Of a stretch of 44,600 nucleotides of DNA, positions 32,197 to 40,595 are shown one piece after another. The notes under the pieces were generated by a model that was given only the letters and a program-made list of their open reading frames with translations, was not told the origin of the DNA and did not search any database. How positions within the stretch are numbered: the stretch's first letter is position 1; each line of letters opens with the position of its first letter. Origin of the DNA: an uncultured Candidatus Melainabacteria bacterium. Its GTDB lineage: Bacteria; Cyanobacteriota; Vampirovibrionia; Gastranaerophilales; Gastranaerophilaceae. The stretch covers positions 1 through 44,600 of the forward strand of contig CAKUUC010000017.1 in assembly GCA_934692625.1 (NCBI GenBank), written 5' to 3'. Both the position numbers and the translations under genes were made by a program.

Positions 32197-32367
32197 TTAT
32201 ATATTCCACTTTTCATCTTTTGGCGGGGTATCAATCCAGATGACAGTTACTTCCGGTTGTTTGTAGAATGGGTTAAACCAGTGACTGTCTTCGGTGAAAT
32301 CTATTATTGCGTCGTAGTATGAAATCTTTTGAGCAATTTTTTTTGTGTAATATAACAAGTCTGTCAT
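32197..32367 (-). CDS. hypothetical small protein, 56 aa
   Basis: Short acidic-aromatic protein with the segment YDAIIDFTEDSHWFNPFYKQ and the C-terminal IDTPPKDEKWNI. No membrane helix or metal motif. The ATG at 32367 has AGGA five bases upstream, a better start than the in-frame codon at 32445, whose extra residues lack a ribosome site. The composition is unlike a random shadow frame and the region is otherwise empty, so it is probably real. Its function and partners are unknown. Convergent with the dehydrogenase and divergent from rubrerythrin. Confidence 0.55.
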   Translation of the reverse strand: MTDLLYYTKKIAQKISYYDAIIDFTEDSHWFNPFYKQPEVTVIWIDTPPKDEKWNI

Positions 32368-32536
32368 AATTTTCCTAACTATCATAGTATTATTTTGATA
32401 AATTTTTCGGATAAAATAATCGCCAAAAAGTTTTGATTTCGACAAATATAATTGCCCTAACGGATTAGTCGTTTTTCTAATGGGTAAAACTGAAAATTTC
32501 AGATAATATTTTTCAGTAGGATATGGAGAAATTTTT

Positions 32537-33115
32537 ATGGACGAAAAATTAAGAGGAACAAAAACTGAACAAAATTTGATAAACGCTTTTGCAGGAGAAG
32601 CGCAAGCAAGAAATCGTTATACCTATTATTCTAAGGTTGCGAAAGAAGAAGGATATGAACAAATTAGCGAAATTTTTGCGCAGACGGCAGATAATGAACT
32701 TGAGCATGCGAAATTGTTTTATAAACATGTAGTTCCAAATCAATTGGCTCATGTTACGGGATATTATCCGTTTGAACTCGGAAAAACTGAAGATAATTTG
32801 GCCAGTGCAATTGCCGGTGAAACAGAAGAGTACGACGTTTTATATAAAGAAGGTGAACAAGTTGCAAAAGAAGAAGGGTTTGAACTTGTTGCAACAACAT
32901 TCCATAATGTTCGTGAGGCAGAAGAACATCATGCAAAACGTTTCAAAAAGTTATATGAAGTTTTGCTAAATGGTACTGTGTTTGATAAAGAAACTGAAAC
33001 TACGTGGCTTTGCAGGAAATGTGGATATTTGCACAAAGGAAAATCTGCTCCGGAACATTGTCCAAATTGTTTCCATCCACAAGGATATTTTCAAGTTTTA
33101 TGTGAAAAATACTAG
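32537..33115 (+). CDS. rubrerythrin
   Basis: A 192-residue rubrerythrin, standard length. The ferritin-like diiron four-helix bundle carries AFAGEAQARNRYTYY (E21), ADNELEHA (E54, H57), AIAGETEEY and FHNVREAEEHHAKRF. The C-terminal rubredoxin-like domain has four Cys (WLCRKCG and HCPNC) for a single iron. Rubrerythrins reduce hydrogen peroxide in the cytoplasm of anaerobes using electrons from rubredoxin or NADH systems. Start: GGAG eight bases before the ATG. The leader at 32470-32530 contains a small CTGAAA/TTTCAG hairpin; no clear PerR or Fur box is seen. It marks the host as an air-sensitive organism. Confidence 0.95.
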   Translation: MDEKLRGTKTEQNLINAFAGEAQARNRYTYYSKVAKEEGYEQISEIFAQTADNELEHAKLFYKHVVPNQLAHVTGYYPFELGKTEDNLASAIAGETEEYDVLYKEGEQVAKEEGFELVATTFHNVREAEEHHAKRFKKLYEVLLNGTVFDKETETTWLCRKCGYLHKGKSAPEHCPNCFHPQGYFQVLCEKY

Positions 33116-33153
33116 AAATGGGGGATATTTTTTAATGTACTTATTGCGCAAAT

Positions 33154-33159
33154 TATAAT
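33154..33159 (+). promoter_or_regulatory. -10 box of the AsmA-like gene
   Basis: TATAAT ends 14 bases before the ATG at 33174, giving a transcript with a leader of about eight bases and no Shine-Dalgarno site. Confidence 0.3.
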
Positions 33160-33173
33160 ATAATAAATGTAAT

Positions 33174-36100
33174 ATGAGAAAAAAGTGGAAAATTGTAACT
33201 GCAATAAGTATATTAACAATAACCTGCGGTTTGTATACGTGGGGAATACCTGCTATTGTTAATATAAAAGCGCACAAATCTCAAATTGAAGATTTGATTT
33301 ACAAAAACACGAATTTCCGTGTTGATATAGGTAATCCAAAATTAACAATGGGCGTATTCCCTTCTGTGTGGATAAAATCGGACAAAATTGCGTTGCTTAA
33401 TGATGATGGAACTAATGCTGCTTTGGTAATTTCGCCAAAAGCTCATATTAAACTGCTTCCGCTTTTGAAAAAGAAGATTGTAGTTTCTAGCCTTTCTGCA
33501 AAAAGTGAAGAATTTAATTTCATTTTTACGAAAGAGTCAGAATTCCGGTTGGGACAATATTTGTTGAACTTCCCTGAAAGAAAGAGTGATTTTGAACTTA
33601 CAAAAGTAAATCTTGATTTGGGCAAATATTCAATTAATTTGGATGATAAAAAGTATAATCAAAAAATCACATACAGTGGTAAATATTTCAGGCATGGTGA
33701 ATTTATTCCGAATAAGCAAGTTAGATTTGCGACAGATAGTACATTGTTGTTGGGTAAAAAATCTATTCCAATTGTTGCCGATGTTGATATTCGTTTGCCA
33801 ATAAATAAAATCAGTGAAGATACATTGAAAGTTTTTGCACAGATTGACGAGTTAGATTTGTCTGCTTTTTCTCATTATGTAAGATATTGGACAAATGGCG
33901 TTATTACAGATGTTAATGGTATATTGAGCGTTAATGCCAATACAAAAGATGACAAATTGGGGCATAAAAAGATTTCAACGGAGATTGTGTCAAAGGATTT
34001 GAAAGTCGTTGGTAAAGATGAAGTTGCATCTATTGTTTATCCCAAAAATTTAGTTGCAAAAATTGACTTTGGTACTATTGAAAACGGAATTGTTTTCAAA
34101 GATGTAAGTATAAATAGTGACAATATCCATGCTTATTTAAAGGGTAAAATTTACAATTTGGGTAACAAAATCCCTTCTTATAATATAAATGTCGGTGTAA
34201 GAGATACAAAGTTAGAAGATGTTGTTGCAATTTTGCCGTGGACAGAGCAATTGCCTAAAGAATTCAATTTTTATAAGTTGAAAAAATATAAATTCTATGG
34301 CAAAGGTGAAGGTAATTTAACTTTCAAAGGTCACGGAACATTCCCTGATGTTAAAGGTTATGTGAAATTAAGAGATGCTTTCCTTATCCACCCGATAAAA
34401 GGTGCTAATGGTAATGCTAAAATTGACTTGGATTTTGTTGGTAAAAAGATGAACTTGAATGTATTTGTCCCAACAACAAATGACCAATATGTTAAAGTTT
34501 ACGGATTTGCATTGATTGACGGGTCAAAATATTCAGAATTAAATATAAAAAGTTCAGATTCAGTTGTTCTTGAACCGGCTCAAGAGGTTTTGAATCCGTT
34601 ACATGAAATTTTGAATTTCCAAATCGGACCTGTGCCGATGATGAAAATTTCGGGCTTAGGTAATATTGACTTGCGTTCTGCCGGTAAAAAGGTTGATCCG
34701 CATCTTTGGGGAAGTATCAATTTTAGAAATGCAACCGCTTCATTTATTGAGGTTAATAATTTAGTTTTGCATAACGGAGCAGGTTATGTGAAATTTGATG
34801 ATAAAAAAGTTACTTTCAAAACTACAAACGCAACGATAAATAACAAATTTACAGAAATTTATGGCGATTGTGTTGTTCTTGGCAAATTGAATGTTTATGT
34901 AAAATCAAAAGGTCAAGATATTAAAAAATTGCTTAAAACAATTCAAACATCACCGATTTTGGTAGATGTTCAAAAAGTTGTCAAACCGTTTACGCACCCA
35001 GACGGAATTGCTGATGTGTTTTTACATATTTACGGAAACGTTGACAAACAAGCTGAAGAAGTTGTGTTTAACGAAGATTTATTTGCCAGTGGAACTGTGA
35101 CTTTGCACAATGCAACGACTATAATGCAAGATACTTTTTTGCCATTCACAAATGTTAATGGGCTTGTTAATTTTGACCAATACGATTCAAGCTATGATGT
35201 GACTGGTAATGTTCGAAATTCTAGAGTTCATGTTTGGGGAACCGGTTCAAATTCTGAGATTGATTTGAAAGCGAAGTCTGATAAATTCAAATTGGCGGAT
35301 ATTTTCGATATGCTTCACCCAAATCAGGTAATGCCATACAAAAATGAACTTGGCAATGTCTTTGTATCTTTTAACGGCGGGTATAAAGGTGTTGCAGATG
35401 CTGATAATATTGATTACAACAAGGTGAAAGTTGATGGCAAATTCTTGTCTAATATGTCGAGTTCAAATCCTATAAAACTTGACGGTGGTGGGTTTACGGT
35501 TAATAAAGGAATGCTCAAAACTACAAACTTGAAAGGTCTGTTTAACGGTAATCCATTTACGTTAGCTTTTACGTCAAAAGATATTGATAAAGAGGATTTG
35601 AATATTGCTGATGCAACCTTCAATTTCAAAAATTTTGATGTGAGTACAATTGACTCCATTAAAAATCAAATAGCTTTGCCGAAAAAATTAGCGACAGAAA
35701 TCAATAATATTGTGGATATTGACGGTAAAATTGATATCAATGGCAGTATAAAAAATAATTCTGTTTATGCAAATACAAACTTAAAAGATATTACGTTTAA
35801 ATACAAACCGTTTGATGCTTTTGTCAAAGTTTTGAACGGCAATTTGAATATGCGTGGTGAAACTGTATATTTGGATAAAATAAATTCAAGAGTAAGTTCA
35901 ATGCCTGTATTTTTGAATGGTAGAATTGGAAATGTTTACTCGGAGAATCCTGCTGTTAATCTTTCAGTTAGTGCAAAACTTACTCAAATTTTCTTTGATA
36001 GATTTTTTAATTCAAAATCAGTTTATCCGATTAAGTCAAAAGGAAATATTAATTTCTATTCTAAATTGACAGGAAATCTAAACTCATTGCACGCAAAATC

Positions 36101-37679
36101 GAAATTGAATTTGGGTGAAAATGCTTCGCTATATTATATGGGCGCAACTTTAGCCGGGGCACCGACCGGAGCGTTGAATACTGAAGAAATGACGACCAAT
36201 CCTGTGTCTATTTTGTCTGATGTTATTTTATATCCGGATAGAGTGAAAATTAATTCAATGAATTATAATCAAATGATTACTTCACAAAACAAGAAAACTT
36301 CTGTTCAGAATTTGTTAAATGCATCAGGTGAAATTGCATTGTTAAATAATAATGTATTGAGATTTAAAAACTTCAGAGTTAAAACGGAACACCCGACAAA
36401 TGCAAGAATTTTCAATATTTTGCTCAAAAAACCAACAATTAAACAAGGTGTATTTACTACTGATATTTTGTTGAATGGTACATCTTTAACGCCTTATGCT
36501 TTGGGCTTTTTGAATATCAATAGTGTTGATATTCCATTGTTAGATTCAACTGTTAGAGATATTAATATTGATTTCAAAAAAGATTATATCAATTTGACAA
36601 CTAAAGCAATTGTTTTGACAAACGATATATTGATGACTGCCAAAATTGTTAATAAACCGGTTCGTCCTGTAGAAGTTGAAGAATTAAATATCAATATGGA
36701 CGAGTTGAATTTGAATGTTATCACAAGCGCACTTAATGATATTGAAGTTGATAATACTCATAATAAAACAATGTCGCAAACGCCTGAGCAATTACTTCCG
36801 GCAGATAGCGTAGTTGTTAAAAATGCAAATATCAAAGCAGATAATGTGTTGATTAAAAAAGCGACTGCAACTGATTTTACATCTCATTTCACTTTAGATA
36901 ATAACCAAATTCTTGATATTGATAATTATAGTTTCAAACTTGCTAACGGTGATATCAACGGCAATATAAATTATGATTTGAAAAATATGAACGGCAAGGC
37001 AAAAATGCAGATTAAAGATGCAGATGCTCAAATTATTGCAGAAAACTTTTTCGATATGCCTGGGCAAATGTACGGTCATGTTACAGGTGATATGACTGTT
37101 GCTTGTAGTGGGCTTTCAAGTTTGGAATGTATAAATACTTTGTCCGGCGAGGGCTCTTTCAATGTGAAAGACGGCAGAATGCCAAAATTAGGTTCGTTAG
37201 AATATTTGTTGAAAGCAGGAAACTTAATAACCGGTGGAGTTACAGGTATTTCTATCAATGGAATTATTGACTTAATTACTCCGTTAAAAACAGGTAATTT
37301 CAAAAGTATCAGCGGAGATGTACATGTTAAAAACGGAATTGCAGATGAAATCAATGTATATTCAAGCGGTAAAGATTTGAATATGTACTTGACCGGAAGT
37401 TACAATTTGGCAACTTTAGTTGCTGATATGGAGGTTTATGGAAGTTTGTCAAAAAATTTCTCAACTTTGACCGGCAAAATTACAAATACTTCATTAAACA
37501 CTTTGTTTAATACTATTCCTGGGATTAAGATAAATGAAATTAAACCAAGTTCAACAAGTAATATAAACAAAATACCTAATTTCAATAAAGAAAATACTTT
37601 GCGTGTATTTAAGTCAGAAATATATGGTGATATCAACGGAAGTAATTACGTTAAAAGTTTCCGCTGGATTAAGGATTAG
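33174..37679 (+). CDS. AsmA/YhdP-like large envelope protein, 1,501 aa
   Basis: One N-terminal membrane helix (residues ~7-27: IVTAISILTITCGLYTWGI) is followed by almost 1,450 residues of repeated beta-strands rich in Lys, Asn and Asp, with AsmA-type features: an early GNPKLTMGVFPSVWIKSDKI stretch, repeated 'G-x-[AG]-x-[IL]-x-[FL]-x-G' strands, and a C-terminal AsmA-like module (GDINGNINYDLKNMNGKA to NLATLVADMEVYGSLSKN). AsmA, YhdP and TamB-like proteins form long hydrophobic grooves spanning the periplasm and are linked to phospholipid transport to the outer membrane. Length is similar to YhdP. Expected location: inner-membrane anchor with a periplasmic body. No ribosome site precedes the ATG. 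No operon partner: 58 bp after rubrerythrin and followed by an independent HD-domain gene. Confidence 0.75.
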   Translation: MRKKWKIVTAISILTITCGLYTWGIPAIVNIKAHKSQIEDLIYKNTNFRVDIGNPKLTMGVFPSVWIKSDKIALLNDDGTNAALVISPKAHIKLLPLLKKKIVVSSLSAKSEEFNFIFTKESEFRLGQYLLNFPERKSDFELTKVNLDLGKYSINLDDKKYNQKITYSGKYFRHGEFIPNKQVRFATDSTLLLGKKSIPIVADVDIRLPINKISEDTLKVFAQIDELDLSAFSHYVRYWTNGVITDVNGILSVNANTKDDKLGHKKISTEIVSKDLKVVGKDEVASIVYPKNLVAKIDFGTIENGIVFKDVSINSDNIHAYLKGKIYNLGNKIPSYNINVGVRDTKLEDVVAILPWTEQLPKEFNFYKLKKYKFYGKGEGNLTFKGHGTFPDVKGYVKLRDAFLIHPIKGANGNAKIDLDFVGKKMNLNVFVPTTNDQYVKVYGFALIDGSKYSELNIKSSDSVVLEPAQEVLNPLHEILNFQIGPVPMMKISGLGNIDLRSAGKKVDPHLWGSINFRNATASFIEVNNLVLHNGAGYVKFDDKKVTFKTTNATINNKFTEIYGDCVVLGKLNVYVKSKGQDIKKLLKTIQTSPILVDVQKVVKPFTHPDGIADVFLHIYGNVDKQAEEVVFNEDLFASGTVTLHNATTIMQDTFLPFTNVNGLVNFDQYDSSYDVTGNVRNSRVHVWGTGSNSEIDLKAKSDKFKLADIFDMLHPNQVMPYKNELGNVFVSFNGGYKGVADADNIDYNKVKVDGKFLSNMSSSNPIKLDGGGFTVNKGMLKTTNLKGLFNGNPFTLAFTSKDIDKEDLNIADATFNFKNFDVSTIDSIKNQIALPKKLATEINNIVDIDGKIDINGSIKNNSVYANTNLKDITFKYKPFDAFVKVLNGNLNMRGETVYLDKINSRVSSMPVFLNGRIGNVYSENPAVNLSVSAKLTQIFFDRFFNSKSVYPIKSKGNINFYSKLTGNLNSLHAKSKLNLGENASLYYMGATLAGAPTGALNTEEMTTNPVSILSDVILYPDRVKINSMNYNQMITSQNKKTSVQNLLNASGEIALLNNNVLRFKNFRVKTEHPTNARIFNILLKKPTIKQGVFTTDILLNGTSLTPYALGFLNINSVDIPLLDSTVRDINIDFKKDYINLTTKAIVLTNDILMTAKIVNKPVRPVEVEELNINMDELNLNVITSALNDIEVDNTHNKTMSQTPEQLLPADSVVVKNANIKADNVLIKKATATDFTSHFTLDNNQILDIDNYSFKLANGDINGNINYDLKNMNGKAKMQIKDADAQIIAENFFDMPGQMYGHVTGDMTVACSGLSSLECINTLSGEGSFNVKDGRMPKLGSLEYLLKAGNLITGGVTGISINGIIDLITPLKTGNFKSISGDVHVKNGIADEINVYSSGKDLNMYLTGSYNLATLVADMEVYGSLSKNFSTLTGKITNTSLNTLFNTIPGIKINEIKPSSTSNINKIPNFNKENTLRVFKSEIYGDINGSNYVKSFRWIKD

Positions 37680-37811
37680 TTTGGGTATTTTTTAGCAGGT
37701 TTGATAAATTATAACAAACTTAAAAATCCTTTTTTATTAGGGGTTACTTTTTTGTTAAAATTGGGTTAATATATTACTAGGACGTTATATTTTATAGAAT
37801 GGATTATTAAA

Positions 37812-38618
37812 ATGAAATCAGCAAAAGAGTTAGCAACAGAAGCAAAAATTCAAGGTCGATTAAAAAATCATCCCCAATGTTTGGAACTTGTGAAATATTT
37901 ATTTGCAGATGAAGAATTGCAAGAAATGCAAGAGTATGCAAATAATGTGTCGATAAGAAGACTTGGTTATAATGACCATGGACCTGTTCACATGCGCCAA
38001 GTTGTTGGTAATGCGATAAAAATGATGAATATTTTGCATGATTTTGGAATAAAAACTTCATTAGAGCAAGAGGAAATGGGTACATTTGAGGACAGTATGT
38101 GTGCCGTTATTCTTGCAGGTTTGATGCACGATTTGGGAATGGCTATCGGACGTCAAGGGCATGAGGAGATGTCTGCACTTTTGTGCCAACCTATATTGCA
38201 AAGAACTTTAATGCATTTATATCCAGATGATTTACATAGACGTGTTATTATCAAATCTGTTGCGACAGAAGCGATTATTGGACACATGGGTTCAAGAAAA
38301 ATCCACTCAACAGAAGCGGGAATTTTGTTGATTGCAGATGGTTGCGATATGACAAAAGGTAGAGCAAGAATTCCGATGTCAATAAATACAACTCCGAGAG
38401 TTGGCGATATTCACAAGTATTCAGCACACGCTATTGAAAGAATTAGTATTAAACATGGCGAAAGAAAACCTATCAGAATTACCGTTGAGATGTCAGGAGA
38501 TGTTGGATTCTTCCAAATTGAAGAAGTTTTACTCCAAAAAATTGAAGCAAGTCCTGCAAAACAATTTGTAGAATTGTATGCTGGAGTAACTGGAGAAGAG
38601 CGCAAATGCTACTTGTAA
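37812..38618 (+). CDS. HD-domain metal-dependent phosphohydrolase
   Basis: A 268-residue soluble protein with an HD-superfamily core: H60 (NDHGPVH), H106-D107 (AGLMHDLGMAIGRQGHEE), H117, H158 (AIIGHMGSR) and D176 or D179 (IADGCDMTKGR). HD proteins cleave phosphomonoesters or phosphodiesters such as nucleotides with two metals; the substrate is not predictable. The C-terminal part (RITVEMSGDVGFFQIEEVLL) looks like a small alpha/beta domain, as in archaeal-type HD proteins. The ATG has only GGA eight bases upstream. A solute-binding protein gene follows after 38 bp, so the two may be cotranscribed, though no functional link is evident. Confidence 0.8.
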   Translation: MKSAKELATEAKIQGRLKNHPQCLELVKYLFADEELQEMQEYANNVSIRRLGYNDHGPVHMRQVVGNAIKMMNILHDFGIKTSLEQEEMGTFEDSMCAVILAGLMHDLGMAIGRQGHEEMSALLCQPILQRTLMHLYPDDLHRRVIIKSVATEAIIGHMGSRKIHSTEAGILLIADGCDMTKGRARIPMSINTTPRVGDIHKYSAHAIERISIKHGERKPIRITVEMSGDVGFFQIEEVLLQKIEASPAKQFVELYAGVTGEERKCYL

Positions 38619-38656
38619 CATTTGCTTAATTTGCGTTGAGTATGAAGGATTAAATT

Positions 38657-39442
38657 ATGTTTAAAAAGATTATTGTATTGTTAATGCTTGTTGTCATAAC
38701 ATGTTGCGGTTGTGGCAAAAAACAAGCGGTTTCTTATACAAATGATTTGAATACTATTTTAAAACGAGATAAAGTAATTGTCGGAGTAAAAACTGATACT
38801 TACCCGTTTGGTTATAGAGATAAAAAGGGCAGATATTTAGGTTATGACCCTGCACTAGGCAGACTTATCGCAAGAGGACTTTTGGGAGATGAGAAAAAAG
38901 TCGAATTTGTACCGGTAACCTCATCAGATAGAATTATGAAATTGTATTCAGGTGATGTTGATATGCTTATTGCAACAATGTCCGTTACCCCAAAAAGAAA
39001 AGAATTGATTATGTTTTCAACTCCATACCATTACGCAGGTCAAGCGATTTTGGTTAAACGTGGCAGTTTGATAAAGAATTTGAAAGATTTGAGTGGAAGA
39101 AACGTTGTTATAATTTTCGGTTCAACGAGCGAAAAAAGCATAAGACTTGCTGTGCCTGATGTGAATATCATTGGCAGTCGTACATATCCTGGGGCATTGC
39201 AGTTGTTGAAGTCTGGCAAAGCAGAGGCTATTGTTTCTGATGACACAATTCTTTTAGGTATGGCATTGAGAGATAAAAATTTGGTATTGTTGCCTAAACG
39301 ATATTCAAGAGAACCTTATGCGGTTGCGTTACGTCGTGGAATTGAATCAGAAGATTTGTTAATGGCAATAAATAATGTTATCGAAATCGAAGACCACAAT
39401 GGACATCTAAAGAAAATCAAAGCAAGTTACGGTATAAAGTAA
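38657..39442 (+). CDS. extracellular solute-binding lipoprotein, polar amino-acid type (family 3)
   Basis: A 261-residue export-type protein. The N-terminus MFKKIIVLLMLVVITCCGCGKK is a signal peptide with three Cys; the exact lipidated Cys (16, 17 or 19) is unclear because none has a textbook lipobox. The mature part has the family-3 binding-protein pattern: VIVGVKTDTYPFGYRDKKG, YLGYDPALGRLIA, DMLIATMSVTPKRKE (the ligand-binding Arg/Lys and Thr region) and FSTPYHYAGQAILVK. Such proteins hand amino acids or similar small ligands to an ABC permease, or act as sensors. No permease or ATPase gene is adjacent. Start: AAGGA seven bases before the ATG. Its 3' end overlaps the convergent nucleotidyltransferase gene by 16 bases. 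Confidence 0.85.
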   Translation: MFKKIIVLLMLVVITCCGCGKKQAVSYTNDLNTILKRDKVIVGVKTDTYPFGYRDKKGRYLGYDPALGRLIARGLLGDEKKVEFVPVTSSDRIMKLYSGDVDMLIATMSVTPKRKELIMFSTPYHYAGQAILVKRGSLIKNLKDLSGRNVVIIFGSTSEKSIRLAVPDVNIIGSRTYPGALQLLKSGKAEAIVSDDTILLGMALRDKNLVLLPKRYSREPYAVALRRGIESEDLLMAINNVIEIEDHNGHLKKIKASYGIK

Positions 39443-40530
39443 GTCTTGAAATATTTCACAAATTCCAATTCCTGAGCTTTGGTAAGTTCAGGATTTTTTA
39501 GTTTTTCTTTTAAAACGTAATCAAAAATTTCCTGAAATTTTGGTGATGGGGATAGTCCGAGTGAAATCAAATCTTTTCCCGTAATTGAAATTTTTATGTC
39601 TTTCAATTGGGTCAAATATTTTTCGACTGTAAGAAAGTCATTTGTCGCAAGCATAATAACCGCTTCTAATGGTGCTTTGTTTAATTCGGAAAAAATGGAA
39701 AAATCATCTTCAAAATTCATGTTTTTTAAATGGTTATAACTTTCAACGATATTTTTTTCCTGTTTTGTTAACGGAAGGTTAGAAATATCATCAAGCAAAC
39801 CAACATAAATTATCCAAATATTTTCAGGATTATATTTTGAAATAAGCGGTTCAAGATTTATTTTGGGCAGTTCAAATTCTTGTGGGGCAATTAGTTTGTA
39901 CATTCTTTCTTTGGTAAAAATTTCAAACGCTTGCCAAGAATTCAGATTGAATGTTTCAACGAGTTCTTTTTTTAGTCTTTTATATGACATATCGTAATTG
40001 ATATTTTTTAAATATTCATCTTGTAATTTTTTAGTATATTCATCAAGTCCAAAATTAAACCTTACGGAAAATTTCAGCCCACGCAAAATCCTTGTCGGGT
40101 CATCAATAAAACTGTTTTTATGCAGTATTCGCAATTTTTTATTTTTGATATCTTCGAGCCCGTTCACATAGTCAATAATTTCGCCATTTAGTGTTGACAT
40201 TGCCATTGCATTGATTGTGAAATCTCTGCGCAAAATGTCCTCTTTCAATGGACAGCCTATATTTTGTACAACAGGAAGGTGTCCTTTTTGCGGATAAGTT
40301 TCACTTCTTGTTGAGGCTATGTCAATTTCTTCATTTTCAAACTGAATTTTAACAGTACCAAAAGGTTTGTTTATTTGTAATATTTCTGCATTATTCAAAT
40401 TTTGTGCAAATTCAATGGCATTACCTGCGTATGTCAAATCAATATCAAAGCTATCTTTGCCGAGCAATTTATCTCTGACAACTCCGCCGATATAAAACAA
40501 GTTTTTATCTCGTAAAGATACTGTGTTCAT
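39427..40530 (-). CDS. class II CCA tRNA nucleotidyltransferase / poly(A) polymerase family protein
   Basis: A 367-residue soluble enzyme. The polymerase-beta-like head has GGVVRDKLLG (15-24), the metal-binding DIDL (D29, D31), RRDFTINAMAMS and DPTRILRGLKFSVRFNF, all hallmarks of the class II family that adds or repairs the 3' CCA of tRNA. The C-terminal helical part is short and lacks an HD phosphohydrolase domain. CCA-adding and A-adding subtypes cannot be separated by eye. There is no Shine-Dalgarno before the ATG; a TAAAAT lies nine bases upstream, again suggesting a very short leader. Divergent from the helicase gene (65-bp spacer). Confidence 0.88.
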   Translation of the reverse strand: MNTVSLRDKNLFYIGGVVRDKLLGKDSFDIDLTYAGNAIEFAQNLNNAEILQINKPFGTVKIQFENEEIDIASTRSETYPQKGHLPVVQNIGCPLKEDILRRDFTINAMAMSTLNGEIIDYVNGLEDIKNKKLRILHKNSFIDDPTRILRGLKFSVRFNFGLDEYTKKLQDEYLKNINYDMSYKRLKKELVETFNLNSWQAFEIFTKERMYKLIAPQEFELPKINLEPLISKYNPENIWIIYVGLLDDISNLPLTKQEKNIVESYNHLKNMNFEDDFSIFSELNKAPLEAVIMLATNDFLTVEKYLTQLKDIKISITGKDLISLGLSPSPKFQEIFDYVLKEKLKNPELTKAQELEFVKYFKTYFIP

Positions 40531-40595
40531 ACGTTGATTTTAGCGTAAAATGGTGTAAAATGGAATATGTATGAATTTTTAAGAAGGTCAGTTTA

